Assembly: GCA_016235085.1 (NCBI GenBank)
Contig: JACRMA010000118.1
Coordinates: 1 to 43,829 of the forward strand
Source of the DNA: Candidatus Zixiibacteriota bacterium
Lineage (GTDB): Bacteria; Zixibacteria; MSB-5A5; WJJR01
Direction of reading: 5' to 3'
DNA length: 43,829 bases
The notes below the pieces were generated by a model, which made no database searches, was not told where the DNA came from, and saw only the letters and a program-made list of their open reading frames with translations. The number at the start of each line of letters is the position of its first letter. The first letter of the stretch is position 1. Below, piece by piece: positions 9,020 through 17,770 of the stretch. The position numbers and the translations under genes were made by a program.

Positions 9020-11290
9020 CTACTGCCTGACAATCTCCAACGGCGCAAACCGAACCATCAGGGTCGTCGCAAACCCGCTGTTAAACTGCACATCGCAGGT
9101 CGTCCCGTCACCGGATCCATGCACCGCGACCACTTCGCCCTCGCCGAACTGGGCGTGCCGGATGATCGTCCCCGCCTGAACCACATGAACCAGTGACACA
9201 TCCTGACGCCGCGGCGCCGAGCCAGTGCGAACCACCGTGCGCGGCCCCTTCACCGATTGCGGCTGGTTGGGGCGCCATGTCCGCGCCGGCGCATCGTACC
9301 CGAGATTCCCCGGTTCCAAATCGCCAAACGAGACATGATTCTCGACCTCCAGGTACTCTCGCGGAATCTCCTCGATAAATCGCGACTTCAATGATGCGGT
9401 CGGACCAAAACGCATTCGCATGCGCGCATACGTCAGGAAGAGCCGCTCCTTGGCCCGCGTCGCACCGACATAGAACAATCGCCGCTCCGCTTCCCGCCCC
9501 TCGCCCGTCTCCATCGATCGCGACAGCGGGAAGAGGCCCTCTTCCAGCCCCGTGATAAACACAACCGGGAACTCAAGTCCCTTGGCCGCATGCAGCGTCA
9601 TCAGCGTGACCGCCTCCTGCCGATTCTGGTACTGATCGATATCCGTGACCAGTGCCGCCTGTTCGAGAAATCCGGACAGCGACGGCGCCTCCACGGTCAT
9701 CTCATACTCGGCCAGCGCCGCCGCCAGTTCATCGAGATTCTCCATCCGGGAATCGATGGTGATCGGGTCATCCCCTTCCCACGAACTCTTGAGATTGACC
9801 TTCTCCACAATATAATGGCACCAATCCGTGAGATTCATCGAGGCCCGCGCGGTGATGATCTCGTTCATGAGCACGGCAAATCGCTTTACCGCCTCGGCTG
9901 TCCGCGCTCCGGCCACAGCCGTGACCGCTTTGGTATCAGCGAGAAACTCAATCCATGTCCGTCCATCGGCCCGTCGCGCCGCCTCAAGCTTCTCCTGCGA
10001 CGTGTCACCAATCCCCCGGCGCGGCTTGTTGATAATCCGCCGCCAGGCCGCCACGTCGCGGCCATTAATCGTCAAATGCATGTACGCCAGAGCATCTTTG
10101 ATCTCCGTCCGCTGATAGAACTTCGTCCCGCCCACCAGCACATAAGGCGTGCTGTTGCGACGGCAGGCGTCCTCAAGCGGACGCGATTGCGCATTGGTGC
10201 GGTACAACACCACACAATCGGCGCCGGCGAATCCTGTTGATTGGCAAAGATGCCGTATCCGGCCAATGACCATCTCAGCTTCCGTGCGGTCGTCAGGCGC
10301 CATCACCAGCGTGATCTGCTCGCCGGGTGATTTTTCCGTCCAAAGTTTCTTGGGATGCCGATTGATGTTGGAGGACACCACCGCATGCGCCGCATCGAGG
10401 ATATTGGGCCGCGAACGGTAATTCTGCTCCAGACGCACGACCACGGCTTCGGGATACGCCTTTTCGAATTCGAGGATGTTCTTGATGTCGGCGCCCCGCC
10501 AGGCGTAGATCGACTGATCGTCGTCGCCGACGACACAGAGATTGCGCTGCGGCTCCGCCAGAAGACGGATCAACCGCACCTGCGCCAGATTCGTGTCCTG
10601 ATACTCATCGACCAGCACGTACGCGAACCGCTCCTGCCACCGCAGCAGCAGCGCGGGATTCTCCTCCAGAGTTCGCACGGTGCGGAGGATCAGATCATCG
10701 AAATCAACCGCTCCCGCGTCCCGAAGGCGTGTCTGATAGATCGCGTAGATCTCCGCGATCTTCCGCAGGAAATCATCGTGCGCGAGATTCGCGAATTCCC
10801 TCGGTTCTAGGAGCTGGTCTTTGGCGTCGGAAATCTTCGATTTGACCACACCCGGCGTGAATGTCTTCGCGGGAAGATTCATCTCGGCCAGAACACGTTT
10901 TAGAACTCCCTGCGAATCGTCTTCGTCATAGATCGAAAAATCCGTCGGCAGATCTGCCGCCTGATGCTCAAAGCGCAAGAACTTGGCCGCAAACGAATGG
11001 AAGGTCGACACCCAGACCGACTCCGCGGCCGGGCCGACCAGTTCGCGCACCCGCGATTTCATCTCACCGGCCGCCTTGTTCGTAAAGGTCACGGCAAGAA
11101 TCTCCCGGGGATGGACGCCGTTCGCCAAAAGCCACGCGATCCGGTACGTGATCACCCTTGTCTTCCCCGACCCGGCCCCCGCCAGAATCAGGAGCGGTCC
11201 GCCGCCATGGGTAACAGCGTCACGCTGCGGCGGATTCAAATCGTCGAGCATTCGATTGGCGTCGGTCGTCGGATATGTCTCAGTTGTCAT
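9020..11290 (-). CDS. pcrA: UvrD/Rep-family DNA helicase, PcrA-like
   Basis: A superfamily 1A 3'-5' helicase of about 756 residues. The motifs occur in order: Q motif LNPPQ, Walker A AGAGSGKT (38-45), DEYQDT (229-234), GDDDQSIYAWRG (256-267), then TLHAAKGLEF and VGATRAKERLF. The C-terminal 60 residues (IIRHAQFGEGEVV...CDVQF) match the Tudor-like tail of PcrA that contacts RNA polymerase, so PcrA/UvrD fits better than Rep. ATG 11290 is used; GTG 11293 just before it is equally possible, with AGGA about nine bases upstream. Likely role: nucleotide excision repair and clearing of replication and transcription blocks. Confidence 0.93.
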   Translation of the reverse strand: MTTETYPTTDANRMLDDLNPPQRDAVTHGGGPLLILAGAGSGKTRVITYRIAWLLANGVHPREILAVTFTNKAAGEMKSRVRELVGPAAESVWVSTFHSFAAKFLRFEHQAADLPTDFSIYDEDDSQGVLKRVLAEMNLPAKTFTPGVVKSKISDAKDQLLEPREFANLAHDDFLRKIAEIYAIYQTRLRDAGAVDFDDLILRTVRTLEENPALLLRWQERFAYVLVDEYQDTNLAQVRLIRLLAEPQRNLCVVGDDDQSIYAWRGADIKNILEFEKAYPEAVVVRLEQNYRSRPNILDAAHAVVSSNINRHPKKLWTEKSPGEQITLVMAPDDRTEAEMVIGRIRHLCQSTGFAGADCVVLYRTNAQSRPLEDACRRNSTPYVLVGGTKFYQRTEIKDALAYMHLTINGRDVAAWRRIINKPRRGIGDTSQEKLEAARRADGRTWIEFLADTKAVTAVAGARTAEAVKRFAVLMNEIITARASMNLTDWCHYIVEKVNLKSSWEGDDPITIDSRMENLDELAAALAEYEMTVEAPSLSGFLEQAALVTDIDQYQNRQEAVTLMTLHAAKGLEFPVVFITGLEEGLFPLSRSMETGEGREAERRLFYVGATRAKERLFLTYARMRMRFGPTASLKSRFIEEIPREYLEVENHVSFGDLEPGNLGYDAPARTWRPNQPQSVKGPRTVVRTGSAPRRQDVSLVHVVQAGTIIRHAQFGEGEVVAVHGSGDGTTCDVQFNSGFATTLMVRFAPLEIVRQ

Positions 11291-11528
11291 CACCAGCTGT
11301 CCTGTCTGTTATTAAGATACGTTCCATCCCATCGGAACGGCGCGGCAACATAGAACGCAATCGGCGACAAATCAACCAGGGTTGGCACGAGATTTCTGCT
11401 CTGCACGGTCATCCCCGCACAGTAGAATGTGTTGGGGGATCAATTCAGCAGCCGTGTCCTCCGTGTACAGGAGATCTGTCACGATACTCTTTGACCCTTC
11501 CCTCACCCGCGCCCTATCCTTCCCATTG

Positions 11529-12371
11529 ATGAGGAAGCTCGCGATCATCCGCAGGCTGCCATGCGTTGCCGTCCTCGCGGCACTATCGCTGGGTTCAAGC
11601 CTCGCATTCGCCGACGGGTCCCCCTGGGACCGCATCGCCAATGGCCTCGAAATCGGGCGATTCAAGGTCCAGCAAAGCACGGTCGCCGGCGATTCGACCG
11701 TGGTTGTTCTGCGCATCGATCCCAGCCGCTGGGAGATGAAGCTTCTGTCGATCAGCCAGACCGGCGAACAAGCCGGACGCAGCGCCAGGGAATGGTCGGA
11801 GAAACACAATCTCGCGGCGGTCACCAACGCCGGCATGTTCCAGCAGGACCATCGCGCTCACGTCGGATACATGAAGTCCGGCGCCCACATCAACAGTGCC
11901 AAGAGAAACAGTTACAAGTCTGCCGCCGCGTTCGGGCCGTTGCGCCCCGGCCTGCCGCCGTTTCGGATATTCGATCTGGATGTCGACCGGCTCGACTCCG
12001 TGATCGCTCAGTATGCGAATGTGGTTCAGAATCTCCGCATGGTCAGCCGGGCGCGTGAGAACAAATGGGTCGCGAAGTCGGACGTATGGAGCGAGGCCGC
12101 ACTAGGCGAGGACAAACAGGGGCGCGCTCTCTTCATCTTCTGCCGCTCCCCCTACACAGTCCACGATCTGAATGATATTCTCCTGTCGCTGCCGATAGAC
12201 TTAGTCTGCGCGCAACATCTCGAGGGCGGCCCCGAGGCCCAGCTCTATCTGCGCTGGGGAAAAACCGAACTCGAACTCACCGGCAGCTACGAATCCGCGT
12301 TCAGTCCCGATGATCTTAACCAGGTCGGCTGGCCTGTGCCGAATGTCATCGGCATCGTGCCGAAGAAGTAG
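11529..12371 (+). CDS. Secreted phosphodiester-glycosidase-like protein (NAGPA/DUF2233 family)
   Basis: About 280 residues from ATG 11529, chosen because a good signal peptide begins there (RKLAII... ending SSLAFADG). The frame stays open upstream to 11382, but that part looks non-coding. The body resembles the NAGPA/DUF2233 family: AAVTNAGMFQ near the start, a central LRMVSRAREN segment, and the late HLEGGPEAQLYL that carries the family's conserved GG. Members remove sugars linked through phosphodiesters. No clear ribosome-binding site is seen. The EamA gene starts 11 bases downstream and may be co-transcribed. Confidence 0.75.
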   Translation: MRKLAIIRRLPCVAVLAALSLGSSLAFADGSPWDRIANGLEIGRFKVQQSTVAGDSTVVVLRIDPSRWEMKLLSISQTGEQAGRSAREWSEKHNLAAVTNAGMFQQDHRAHVGYMKSGAHINSAKRNSYKSAAAFGPLRPGLPPFRIFDLDVDRLDSVIAQYANVVQNLRMVSRARENKWVAKSDVWSEAALGEDKQGRALFIFCRSPYTVHDLNDILLSLPIDLVCAQHLEGGPEAQLYLRWGKTELELTGSYESAFSPDDLNQVGWPVPNVIGIVPKK

Positions 12372-12382
12372 GGCTGTCCCCC

Positions 12383-13267
12383 TTGCTTCGCACCTCTCCC
12401 AAGACTTCCCGCGCCGTTGCGCACGCCGGCCTTTTCTACGCCGCCGCGATCTGGGGCTCCACATTCTTCCTGGTCAAGCAAGCCATCAGCGGCGTTCACC
12501 CGATCACCCTCATCGCCTATCGTTTTCTGATTGCCGCCTTGATCATGCTGGTATTCTTGCTGGTGACAAGACGCCCGCTGAGCCGCGAATTGGGCCGGGG
12601 ACTCATCCTCGGATTGGTCATTTGGGTGGAATATGTCGCCCAGACCATCGGGCTGACCATGACCACGGCGGCGAATTCCGGGTTTATCACCGGGCTGTTT
12701 GTGGTCTTCATTCCCGTCTTCCTCGCCGTCTTTTTCCGCTCGAATCCGCCGCGTCTGGAATGGCTGGCGGCGCTGGTCGCCATTGCCGGACTATGGGTGC
12801 TCACCGGCGGCCTCAAGCACATGAACTCCGGCGATGCGCTGACGCTCATCGCCGCGGTCCTGTATGCGCTCCACGTCCTGCTGACCGACCGGTTCATGAA
12901 GCGCGGCGCCGACCCCATTGCCCTGACCTTTCAGCAGTTCGCAATCGTGGGATTGTTGAGTCTGCTGACAATGGTCGTCTTTCGCATCCCGACGTCTGTG
13001 CAAACTTCGGGAACCACCTGGGCAATCGTCTTCCTCGCCTTGTTCCCAACCCTGTCGGCCTACATCATCCAGGTGTACGCCCAACGGATCATCTCGCCGG
13101 TCCGCGTCTCGCTCATCTTCGCTTTCGAACCAGTCTTCGGCGGAATCTTCGCCTGGACTCTCGGCGGCGAAACCGTCCACCTGAACAGCGCACTGGGCGG
13201 ATTCCTCATCTTTGTGGCGCTCGTGATCTCGGGATTCTCGGCGCCTGCGGAGAAGAGCGCACAATGA
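12383..13267 (+). CDS. EamA/DMT-family transporter
   Basis: 294 residues forming ten predicted membrane helices arranged as two EamA halves. The first half opens with AAIWGSTFFLVKQAISGV and the second with DALTLIAAVLYALHVLLTDRFMK. The conserved FAFEPVFGGIFAWTLGGE near the end is typical of RhaT/YdcZ-like drug/metabolite transporters. The start is TTG 12383; there is no ATG before the first helix. The substrate cannot be told from the sequence. It follows the glycosidase-like gene closely. Confidence 0.85.
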   Translation: MLRTSPKTSRAVAHAGLFYAAAIWGSTFFLVKQAISGVHPITLIAYRFLIAALIMLVFLLVTRRPLSRELGRGLILGLVIWVEYVAQTIGLTMTTAANSGFITGLFVVFIPVFLAVFFRSNPPRLEWLAALVAIAGLWVLTGGLKHMNSGDALTLIAAVLYALHVLLTDRFMKRGADPIALTFQQFAIVGLLSLLTMVVFRIPTSVQTSGTTWAIVFLALFPTLSAYIIQVYAQRIISPVRVSLIFAFEPVFGGIFAWTLGGETVHLNSALGGFLIFVALVISGFSAPAEKSAQ

Positions 13268-13378
13268 CCTCGTCGACCCAATCAGGAATAGGCTACCTGT
13301 TTGTTGGTTGACTCGTAAGGCGACGAACCAATTCACGAAACCTCTCCCGACACAATTCACGGAATATCCCCCGATGTA

Positions 13379-13398
13379 ATTCCCGCGAAAGCGGGAAT
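13379..13398. repeat. ATTCCCGCGAAAGCGGGAAT palindrome
   Basis: A 20-base inverted repeat with an ATTCCCGC arm, like the dRS3-type repeats known from several bacteria. Close copies with TTCCCGCGAAAGCGGGAA lie at 34673-34690 and 34732-34749, and a variant at 34775-34790. Confidence 0.75.
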
Positions 13399-13595
13399 CC
13401 AGTCCTCCCTCACACACTGGGTTCACTGCCTACGCGGGAGTGACGCCAATGGAGAATCGACGGGCATAGGAGCCTGGTGCTCCACCCGAAGGAGGATTGT
13501 TGAAAAACCGGGCAGACAAGAGTGTCTGCCCCACTCTAGGTCATGGAAGTTGATGCTGGGGCATTTCAACACACCCGGAGCGTGGGAGAATTCTA

Positions 13596-13706
13596 GTAGG
13601 GCCTGCTAAGATCCTGTGAGAACGAAAACGATCAGGGGAATTCCTCTGTTCATCCGCGCTATGATTTCGATTCCAAGCTGGCCGTACGAATATCCCACCC
13701 TAGCGG
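13596..13706 (+). repeat. Dispersed ~111-bp repeat, copy 2
   Basis: Matches the reverse complement of 1231-1341 over its full length without gaps, with about three quarters of bases identical by hand count. It keeps the GTAGGGCCTGC head, the central palindrome around GGGGAATTCCTC and the CCCACCCTAGCGG tail. Here it lies between genes, in contrast to copy 1, which overlaps a coding sequence. Confidence 0.7.
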
Positions 13707-13710
13707 GCCT

Positions 13711-13806
13711 GTTGAAAAACTCGTCCTCTAGATCGCGGCAGTTGCGTAAGGGGGAGGTTGCTTCGTCGCTCCCTCCGCCTTCGGCGGAGACGCTCCTCGC
13801 AACGAC
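13711..13806 (-). repeat. GCAACCTCCCCCTTACGCAACTG repeat, copy A (inverted)
   Basis: The 26 bases at 13739-13764 are the exact reverse complement of 13870-13895. The similarity continues outward to TTGAAAAAC at one end and CTCGCAACGAC at the other. With copy B it forms a large imperfect palindrome of about 215 bases. Confidence 0.8.
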
Positions 13807-13837
13807 AACTGTGCCTTTGCGTTGCCAACGACCACTG

Positions 13838-13928
13838 TGATGTCGTTGCGAGGCGCGGCTCTTTGCGCCGAAGCAACCTCCCCCTTACGCAACTGTCGCC
13901 ACCTTTCGGAGGGCTTCTTCAACACGCC
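13838..13928 (+). repeat. GCAACCTCCCCC repeat, copy B
   Basis: Begins GTCGTTGCGAGG and ends near TTCTTCAACACGCC. Thirty-four bases (13842-13875) are identical to 36851-36884 (copy C), and 26 bases are an exact inverted match to copy A. An internal stem GGCGC/GCGCC surrounds GGCTCTTT. Confidence 0.8.
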
Positions 13929-14023
13929 GAAGCGGGTGGGGCACCATTCGCCGCGACGGTGGGCAGACTTCAAATCATCGAGCGGCAAACTGCCGCTCTG
14001 TGGGGGCGGGTCGATTCCAAGGA

Positions 14024-15001
14024 TTACTTCCGCGCAACCGGCTCCGCAGGCATTCTCCCGGTACTCACATCAAATCCAAGCGACAGCCCCAAATTCCCCT
14101 GGGGACAGGCGCCGATGCAGCTTTGACACAGCGTACATTCCGGATCGAGCACCCGCGTCCCGTCGTGGATGTAGCGGTAGACTTTGACATCCATGGGACA
14201 GATTTTCGCGCAGGAGCGGCAGAGCGTGCAATTGCCTTTGCTCCCCGAGACTTTGAGCACCGATAGACGGTTCCCCGCCCGGACGAAAACCGTCACCGGG
14301 CAGACATACTTGCAGAAGGCGCGGTTGTCCTTGAGAATGTACGCCAGCGAAATTCCAACCGCGTAGTAAAGCCCGCACCCGCCCAAAAACCACCACAGGC
14401 CGTCGGTTCGTCCCCACGTGAATCCGTGATCGTAACCCAGACCGTAGACAAGCAGGGCAACCAATCCCAGACTGGCCGCGAAATGCACTATTCGCAACTT
14501 CGGCCAATGGCCTTTGTCTCTCTGCGGACTCCTCCTCCACGGCAGATAGTCAAACACCATCCAAATCCAGCATCCCCATCCGCAGAAACCGCGTCCGATG
14601 AACAGCGGCCCGGCAATCTTGGCGACCAGATAGTGTGTGACCACGCCGCCAAATACACCGGCAAGCCCATAGAAGAAGAATCCCTCAATCTGGAAACTCT
14701 GCCTTCCGAAAACACCGGCGCCGATGAACAGCGAAATTCCCACCAGCGCCAGGCTGATCTTGCGTCCAATGGACTTTCGCCGTTTGGCCGCCAGGGCATG
14801 AATCAAAAACCCGCTGCCCACTGAAAGCCCGATCAGACAGAAGAAGATGAAACTGCCAATCGAACCTTCGATCAGCCAAAGCCCAAGACCCACGATCAGA
14901 AAGAAACCGGCCACATACAGGGCTGGCCAAAGTTGGTGGGAGCGGTCGTCCTTCCCCTCCACCCGCACGGGCGCATGCCTTGTTGAATCTTCGTCGGACA
15001 T
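14024..15001 (-). CDS. Membrane polyferredoxin (NapH/NosR-like 4Fe-4S protein)
   Basis: About 325 residues from ATG 15001; the frame is open to 15100, but the upstream part looks non-coding. The protein has around six membrane helices. FCGWGCWIW and FCKYVCPV are the paired cysteine motifs of the NapH/NosR/RdxA group. Near the end two complete ferredoxin motifs, CTLCRSCAKICP and CTLCQSCIGACP, should bind two 4Fe-4S clusters in the cytoplasm. Such proteins pass electrons between the quinol pool and periplasmic reductases or maturation factors. No partner reductase is adjacent: the neighbours are a repeat cluster and a divergent glycosyltransferase. The electron acceptor is unknown. Confidence 0.85.
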   Translation of the reverse strand: MSDEDSTRHAPVRVEGKDDRSHQLWPALYVAGFFLIVGLGLWLIEGSIGSFIFFCLIGLSVGSGFLIHALAAKRRKSIGRKISLALVGISLFIGAGVFGRQSFQIEGFFFYGLAGVFGGVVTHYLVAKIAGPLFIGRGFCGWGCWIWMVFDYLPWRRSPQRDKGHWPKLRIVHFAASLGLVALLVYGLGYDHGFTWGRTDGLWWFLGGCGLYYAVGISLAYILKDNRAFCKYVCPVTVFVRAGNRLSVLKVSGSKGNCTLCRSCAKICPMDVKVYRYIHDGTRVLDPECTLCQSCIGACPQGNLGLSLGFDVSTGRMPAEPVARK

Positions 15002-15057
15002 ATGTTTGAGAGCGAACGTAACAATCTGAGCCGGGCTAACACCGGCCTTGCATTTCA

Positions 15058-16746
15058 ATGGTAACGAATTTTGTGCAGGATTGCAATACAATCCGGCCAT
15101 TGTCTCGGATCATTGCCGTTTGCCCGAACCCGGTTTTCAATTATGCTTCTTGTGTGAATGGGGCATCAAACGAGACGCCGGCCCGCCGTCCAGTCAGCGC
15201 CGCAATCGCACCTGCCACTCTGCGATGGAGCGACCTTGCCCCCGCGGCGATCCTCGCCGTTCTCACGGCGGCCCTCCACTTCTATACAAACCTCTGGGCC
15301 GGATACGGCTTCTTCCGCGATGAACTCTACTACATGGTCTGCAGCGACAACCCGGCATTCGGATATGTCGATCAACCGCCGCTGTCGATCCTTGTCCTTA
15401 CGGGATTGCGAGCGATCCTGGATGACTCGCTCTTTGCGATCCGGCTGCTTCCAGCCCTCCTGCATGCACTGACTGTGCTCATGACAGGGTTGCTCGCTCT
15501 GGAATTCGGCGCCCGCCGCCTGGCGGTCGTGCTGGCCGCGGTCGCAGCCGCCCTGTCGCCGATCTTTCTCGCCGCCGGAACATTCTATTCAATGAATGCC
15601 ATCGAAGTTGTCGTGTGGACTACGGCGGCTTGGATGATGGCGCGCATCCTGAAGAATCCGCGCCCGCGCCTCTGGCTGTTACTGGGCCTGCTTCTGGGAC
15701 TCGGTTTGGAAAACAAGATTAGCTCCGGATGGCTCTTGGCCGGGCTCTTCCTCGGATTGTTGCTGACACAACATCGCCGTTTGTTGCGGTCAATCTGGCC
15801 CTGGGCAGCCGGTGGTTTGGCGATCATCCTTTTTGCACCCTTCGTGATCTGGAATGCGCTGAATAATTGGCCCCACCTGGAGTTCATGCGCAATGCGGCA
15901 GGTGTCAAGTACGCGAGCCAGACGCCGCTTACCTTTCTGACGGGCCAGTTGATCATCAACAACCCAGTCGCCGTCCCGCTCTGGTTGGCGGGGTTGCTGT
16001 GGCTTCTTTTCGCAAAGCGAGCTTCCCTCTTTCGTCCGTTGGCATTCGTGTATCTGATCCCTCTGATCATCCTGATTGTCAACTGGCACAGCAAACCGGA
16101 GTATCTGGCGGCAGCGTACGGAATACTGTTCGCCACCGGGGCGGTGGCCCTGGAGTCGTGGAACCTTTCTCGTGTCTGGAACTGGCTCAAGCCAGTTTAT
16201 CTCGCCATCCTACTCGGGACCGGCTTGATGTTGACGCCGATGTTTCTGCCGATTGTGCCTGTGGAAAGTTACATCCATTACGCAAACGCGTTGGGGATGC
16301 AGCCCATGACCGCCGAGGGAAAACGTGTCGCGCAACTCCCGCAGTTCTATGCCGACATGTTCGGCTGGGAAGAGAAAGCCAAAGCCGTCGCGTCTGTCTA
16401 TCGCGCCTTGCCTGATTCCGACAAGGTGGACTGCGCGGTGGTCGCGGAAAACTACGGACGTTGCGCCGCGATGGATATCTTTGGCCGTCGTCTTGGGCTG
16501 CCCCGCGCTATCGGTCTGCACAACAACTACTGGCTTTGGGGACCACGCGGTCACACCGGCAAGACCGTGATCGTCCTCGGTGGAAACCGTGAGGACCTCG
16601 CAACGCGATTCGAACGCGTTGACTTGGCCGGTGTTGTGACCTGCCAGTACTGCATGCCGTACGAGGACAGCCTCGCCATATTGGTCTGCCGCAATCTCAA
16701 GACCCCCCTGGCCCAACTGTGGCCAAGCCTCAAGCACTACGAATGA
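15058..16746 (+). CDS. GT39-type membrane glycosyltransferase (ArnT/PMT_2 family)
   Basis: 562 residues with about a dozen membrane helices. The loop FFRDELYYMVC followed by NPAFGYVDQPPLSI is a textbook PMT_2/ArnT active-site loop, with the acidic residue and the YVDQPPL motif. A soluble periplasmic tail of about 150 residues follows the last helix. The start is uncertain: ATG 15058 gives a 40-residue non-hydrophobic leader, while GTG 15154 would begin closer to the first helix, and neither has a good ribosome-binding site. The stop overlaps the next ATG as ATGA. It should transfer a sugar from a polyprenyl-phosphate donor to a lipid or protein outside the membrane. Confidence 0.88.
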   Translation: MVTNFVQDCNTIRPLSRIIAVCPNPVFNYASCVNGASNETPARRPVSAAIAPATLRWSDLAPAAILAVLTAALHFYTNLWAGYGFFRDELYYMVCSDNPAFGYVDQPPLSILVLTGLRAILDDSLFAIRLLPALLHALTVLMTGLLALEFGARRLAVVLAAVAAALSPIFLAAGTFYSMNAIEVVVWTTAAWMMARILKNPRPRLWLLLGLLLGLGLENKISSGWLLAGLFLGLLLTQHRRLLRSIWPWAAGGLAIILFAPFVIWNALNNWPHLEFMRNAAGVKYASQTPLTFLTGQLIINNPVAVPLWLAGLLWLLFAKRASLFRPLAFVYLIPLIILIVNWHSKPEYLAAAYGILFATGAVALESWNLSRVWNWLKPVYLAILLGTGLMLTPMFLPIVPVESYIHYANALGMQPMTAEGKRVAQLPQFYADMFGWEEKAKAVASVYRALPDSDKVDCAVVAENYGRCAAMDIFGRRLGLPRAIGLHNNYWLWGPRGHTGKTVIVLGGNREDLATRFERVDLAGVVTCQYCMPYEDSLAILVCRNLKTPLAQLWPSLKHYE

Positions 16747-17753
16747 GTGACGCCTTTCAGGCGAAGGAATTAGCCGGGGCTTCGATGATTCAGCGTACTG
16801 ACCAAGTGATCAAGTGGCTCCTTGAGGCCGGGCACCCATCTGTACGCTATTTCACCATGATGGACCTTCTTGACGTCCCGGCAAATTCTCCGGAAGCGGT
16901 GAAGGCCAGGCGCTCAATTGCAAATGGTCCGCAGGTTCGCACGCTGCTGGCCGGGCAGCTTCCCGACGGCGGCTTCGGACGACGTCCTTATCAGAAATGG
17001 CACGGCGCCCACTGGCGTTTGGTCTCCCTCGTTGAATTGGGCGTTCCCAAAGGATTCCCGCCCGCCATCGCTGCCGCGGAAACCGTTCTGGCCTGGATCG
17101 AAAGCGAGGATCATTACCCGGTTCCATATAAAGTCGCTGGCCGTTGGCGATGCCATGCATCGATCCCCGGAAATGCCCTTGCCGTCTGCACCCGGCTGGG
17201 GTTGGCCAACGATCCGCGTGTGCGAAGATTGGCTGCCCTTCTTCTCGAAACACAGTGGCCCGATGGCGGCTGGAACTGTGACCCAAGTTCGGCGGCACAT
17301 CATTCATCGTTCCATGAAAGTCTGTCACCGTTGTGGGGACTCGTTGAGTATTGGCACGCTGCGCGCAACCCGGACGTTCGAATTGCCGCCCACGGGGCAG
17401 CGGAACTCTTCCTGCGTCACCACTTGTTTCTGTCCGATCGCACAAGCCGGATCATTGATAGACGCTGGCTTGTCCCGCATTGTCCGCCCTACTGGCATTA
17501 CGACATCTTTCAGGCACTCCTCGTTCTCTCCCGTTTCAGCCCGCTGGCTGACCCGCGTGTGAACCCCGCGCTCGATGTTGTTGAGCAAAAGCGAAGACCC
17601 GACGGCCGCTGGAACTCTGGCCAGCGTTACTGGCGGCTGGTCCGCGAGAAGTCCAACAAGCCCGTCGAGGTCCTCGACTGGGGACGTAGCGGCCCGAACA
17701 AGATGGTGACACTCAATGCGCTGCGCGTCTTGAAAGCTGCGGGCAGAGCGTAG
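16743..17753 (+). CDS. Terpene-cyclase/prenyltransferase-like alpha-alpha barrel protein
   Basis: About 336 residues from ATG 16743, which overlaps the stop of the preceding GT39 gene as ATGA. Repeated QW-type motifs (GQLPDGGFG, TQWPDGGWNC, KRRPDGRWNSG) spaced among helices indicate the alpha/alpha barrel shared by squalene-hopene cyclases, protein prenyltransferase beta subunits and PQQ-like folds. No DxDD cyclase motif or full zinc-binding set was found, so it is likely a divergent or non-classical member. It has no signal peptide. Coupling to a polyprenyl-phosphate-using glycosyltransferase is suggestive, but a function cannot be assigned. It ends 17 bases before the convergent MFS gene. 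Confidence 0.7.
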   Translation: MSDAFQAKELAGASMIQRTDQVIKWLLEAGHPSVRYFTMMDLLDVPANSPEAVKARRSIANGPQVRTLLAGQLPDGGFGRRPYQKWHGAHWRLVSLVELGVPKGFPPAIAAAETVLAWIESEDHYPVPYKVAGRWRCHASIPGNALAVCTRLGLANDPRVRRLAALLLETQWPDGGWNCDPSSAAHHSSFHESLSPLWGLVEYWHAARNPDVRIAAHGAAELFLRHHLFLSDRTSRIIDRRWLVPHCPPYWHYDIFQALLVLSRFSPLADPRVNPALDVVEQKRRPDGRWNSGQRYWRLVREKSNKPVEVLDWGRSGPNKMVTLNALRVLKAAGRA

Positions 17754-17770
17754 CGGCTCGACTGCGTCTT

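Larger units (their letters stand above)
13268..14023. other. Repeat-rich intergenic region, no gene
   Basis: 756 bases between convergent genes, filled almost entirely with dispersed repeats: a TTCCCGCGAAAGCGGGAA palindrome at 13379, a GACAAGAGTGTC element near 13513, copy 2 of the 111-bp repeat (13596-13706), and two copies of the GCAACCTCCCCC repeat facing each other. Open frames here are short and follow repeat boundaries, so none is called as a gene. Confidence 0.75.

Noticed and set aside
13727-14266. Several short frames across the repeats and the polyferredoxin gene
   Set aside because: They follow repeat boundaries and show no ribosome-binding site or protein pattern.
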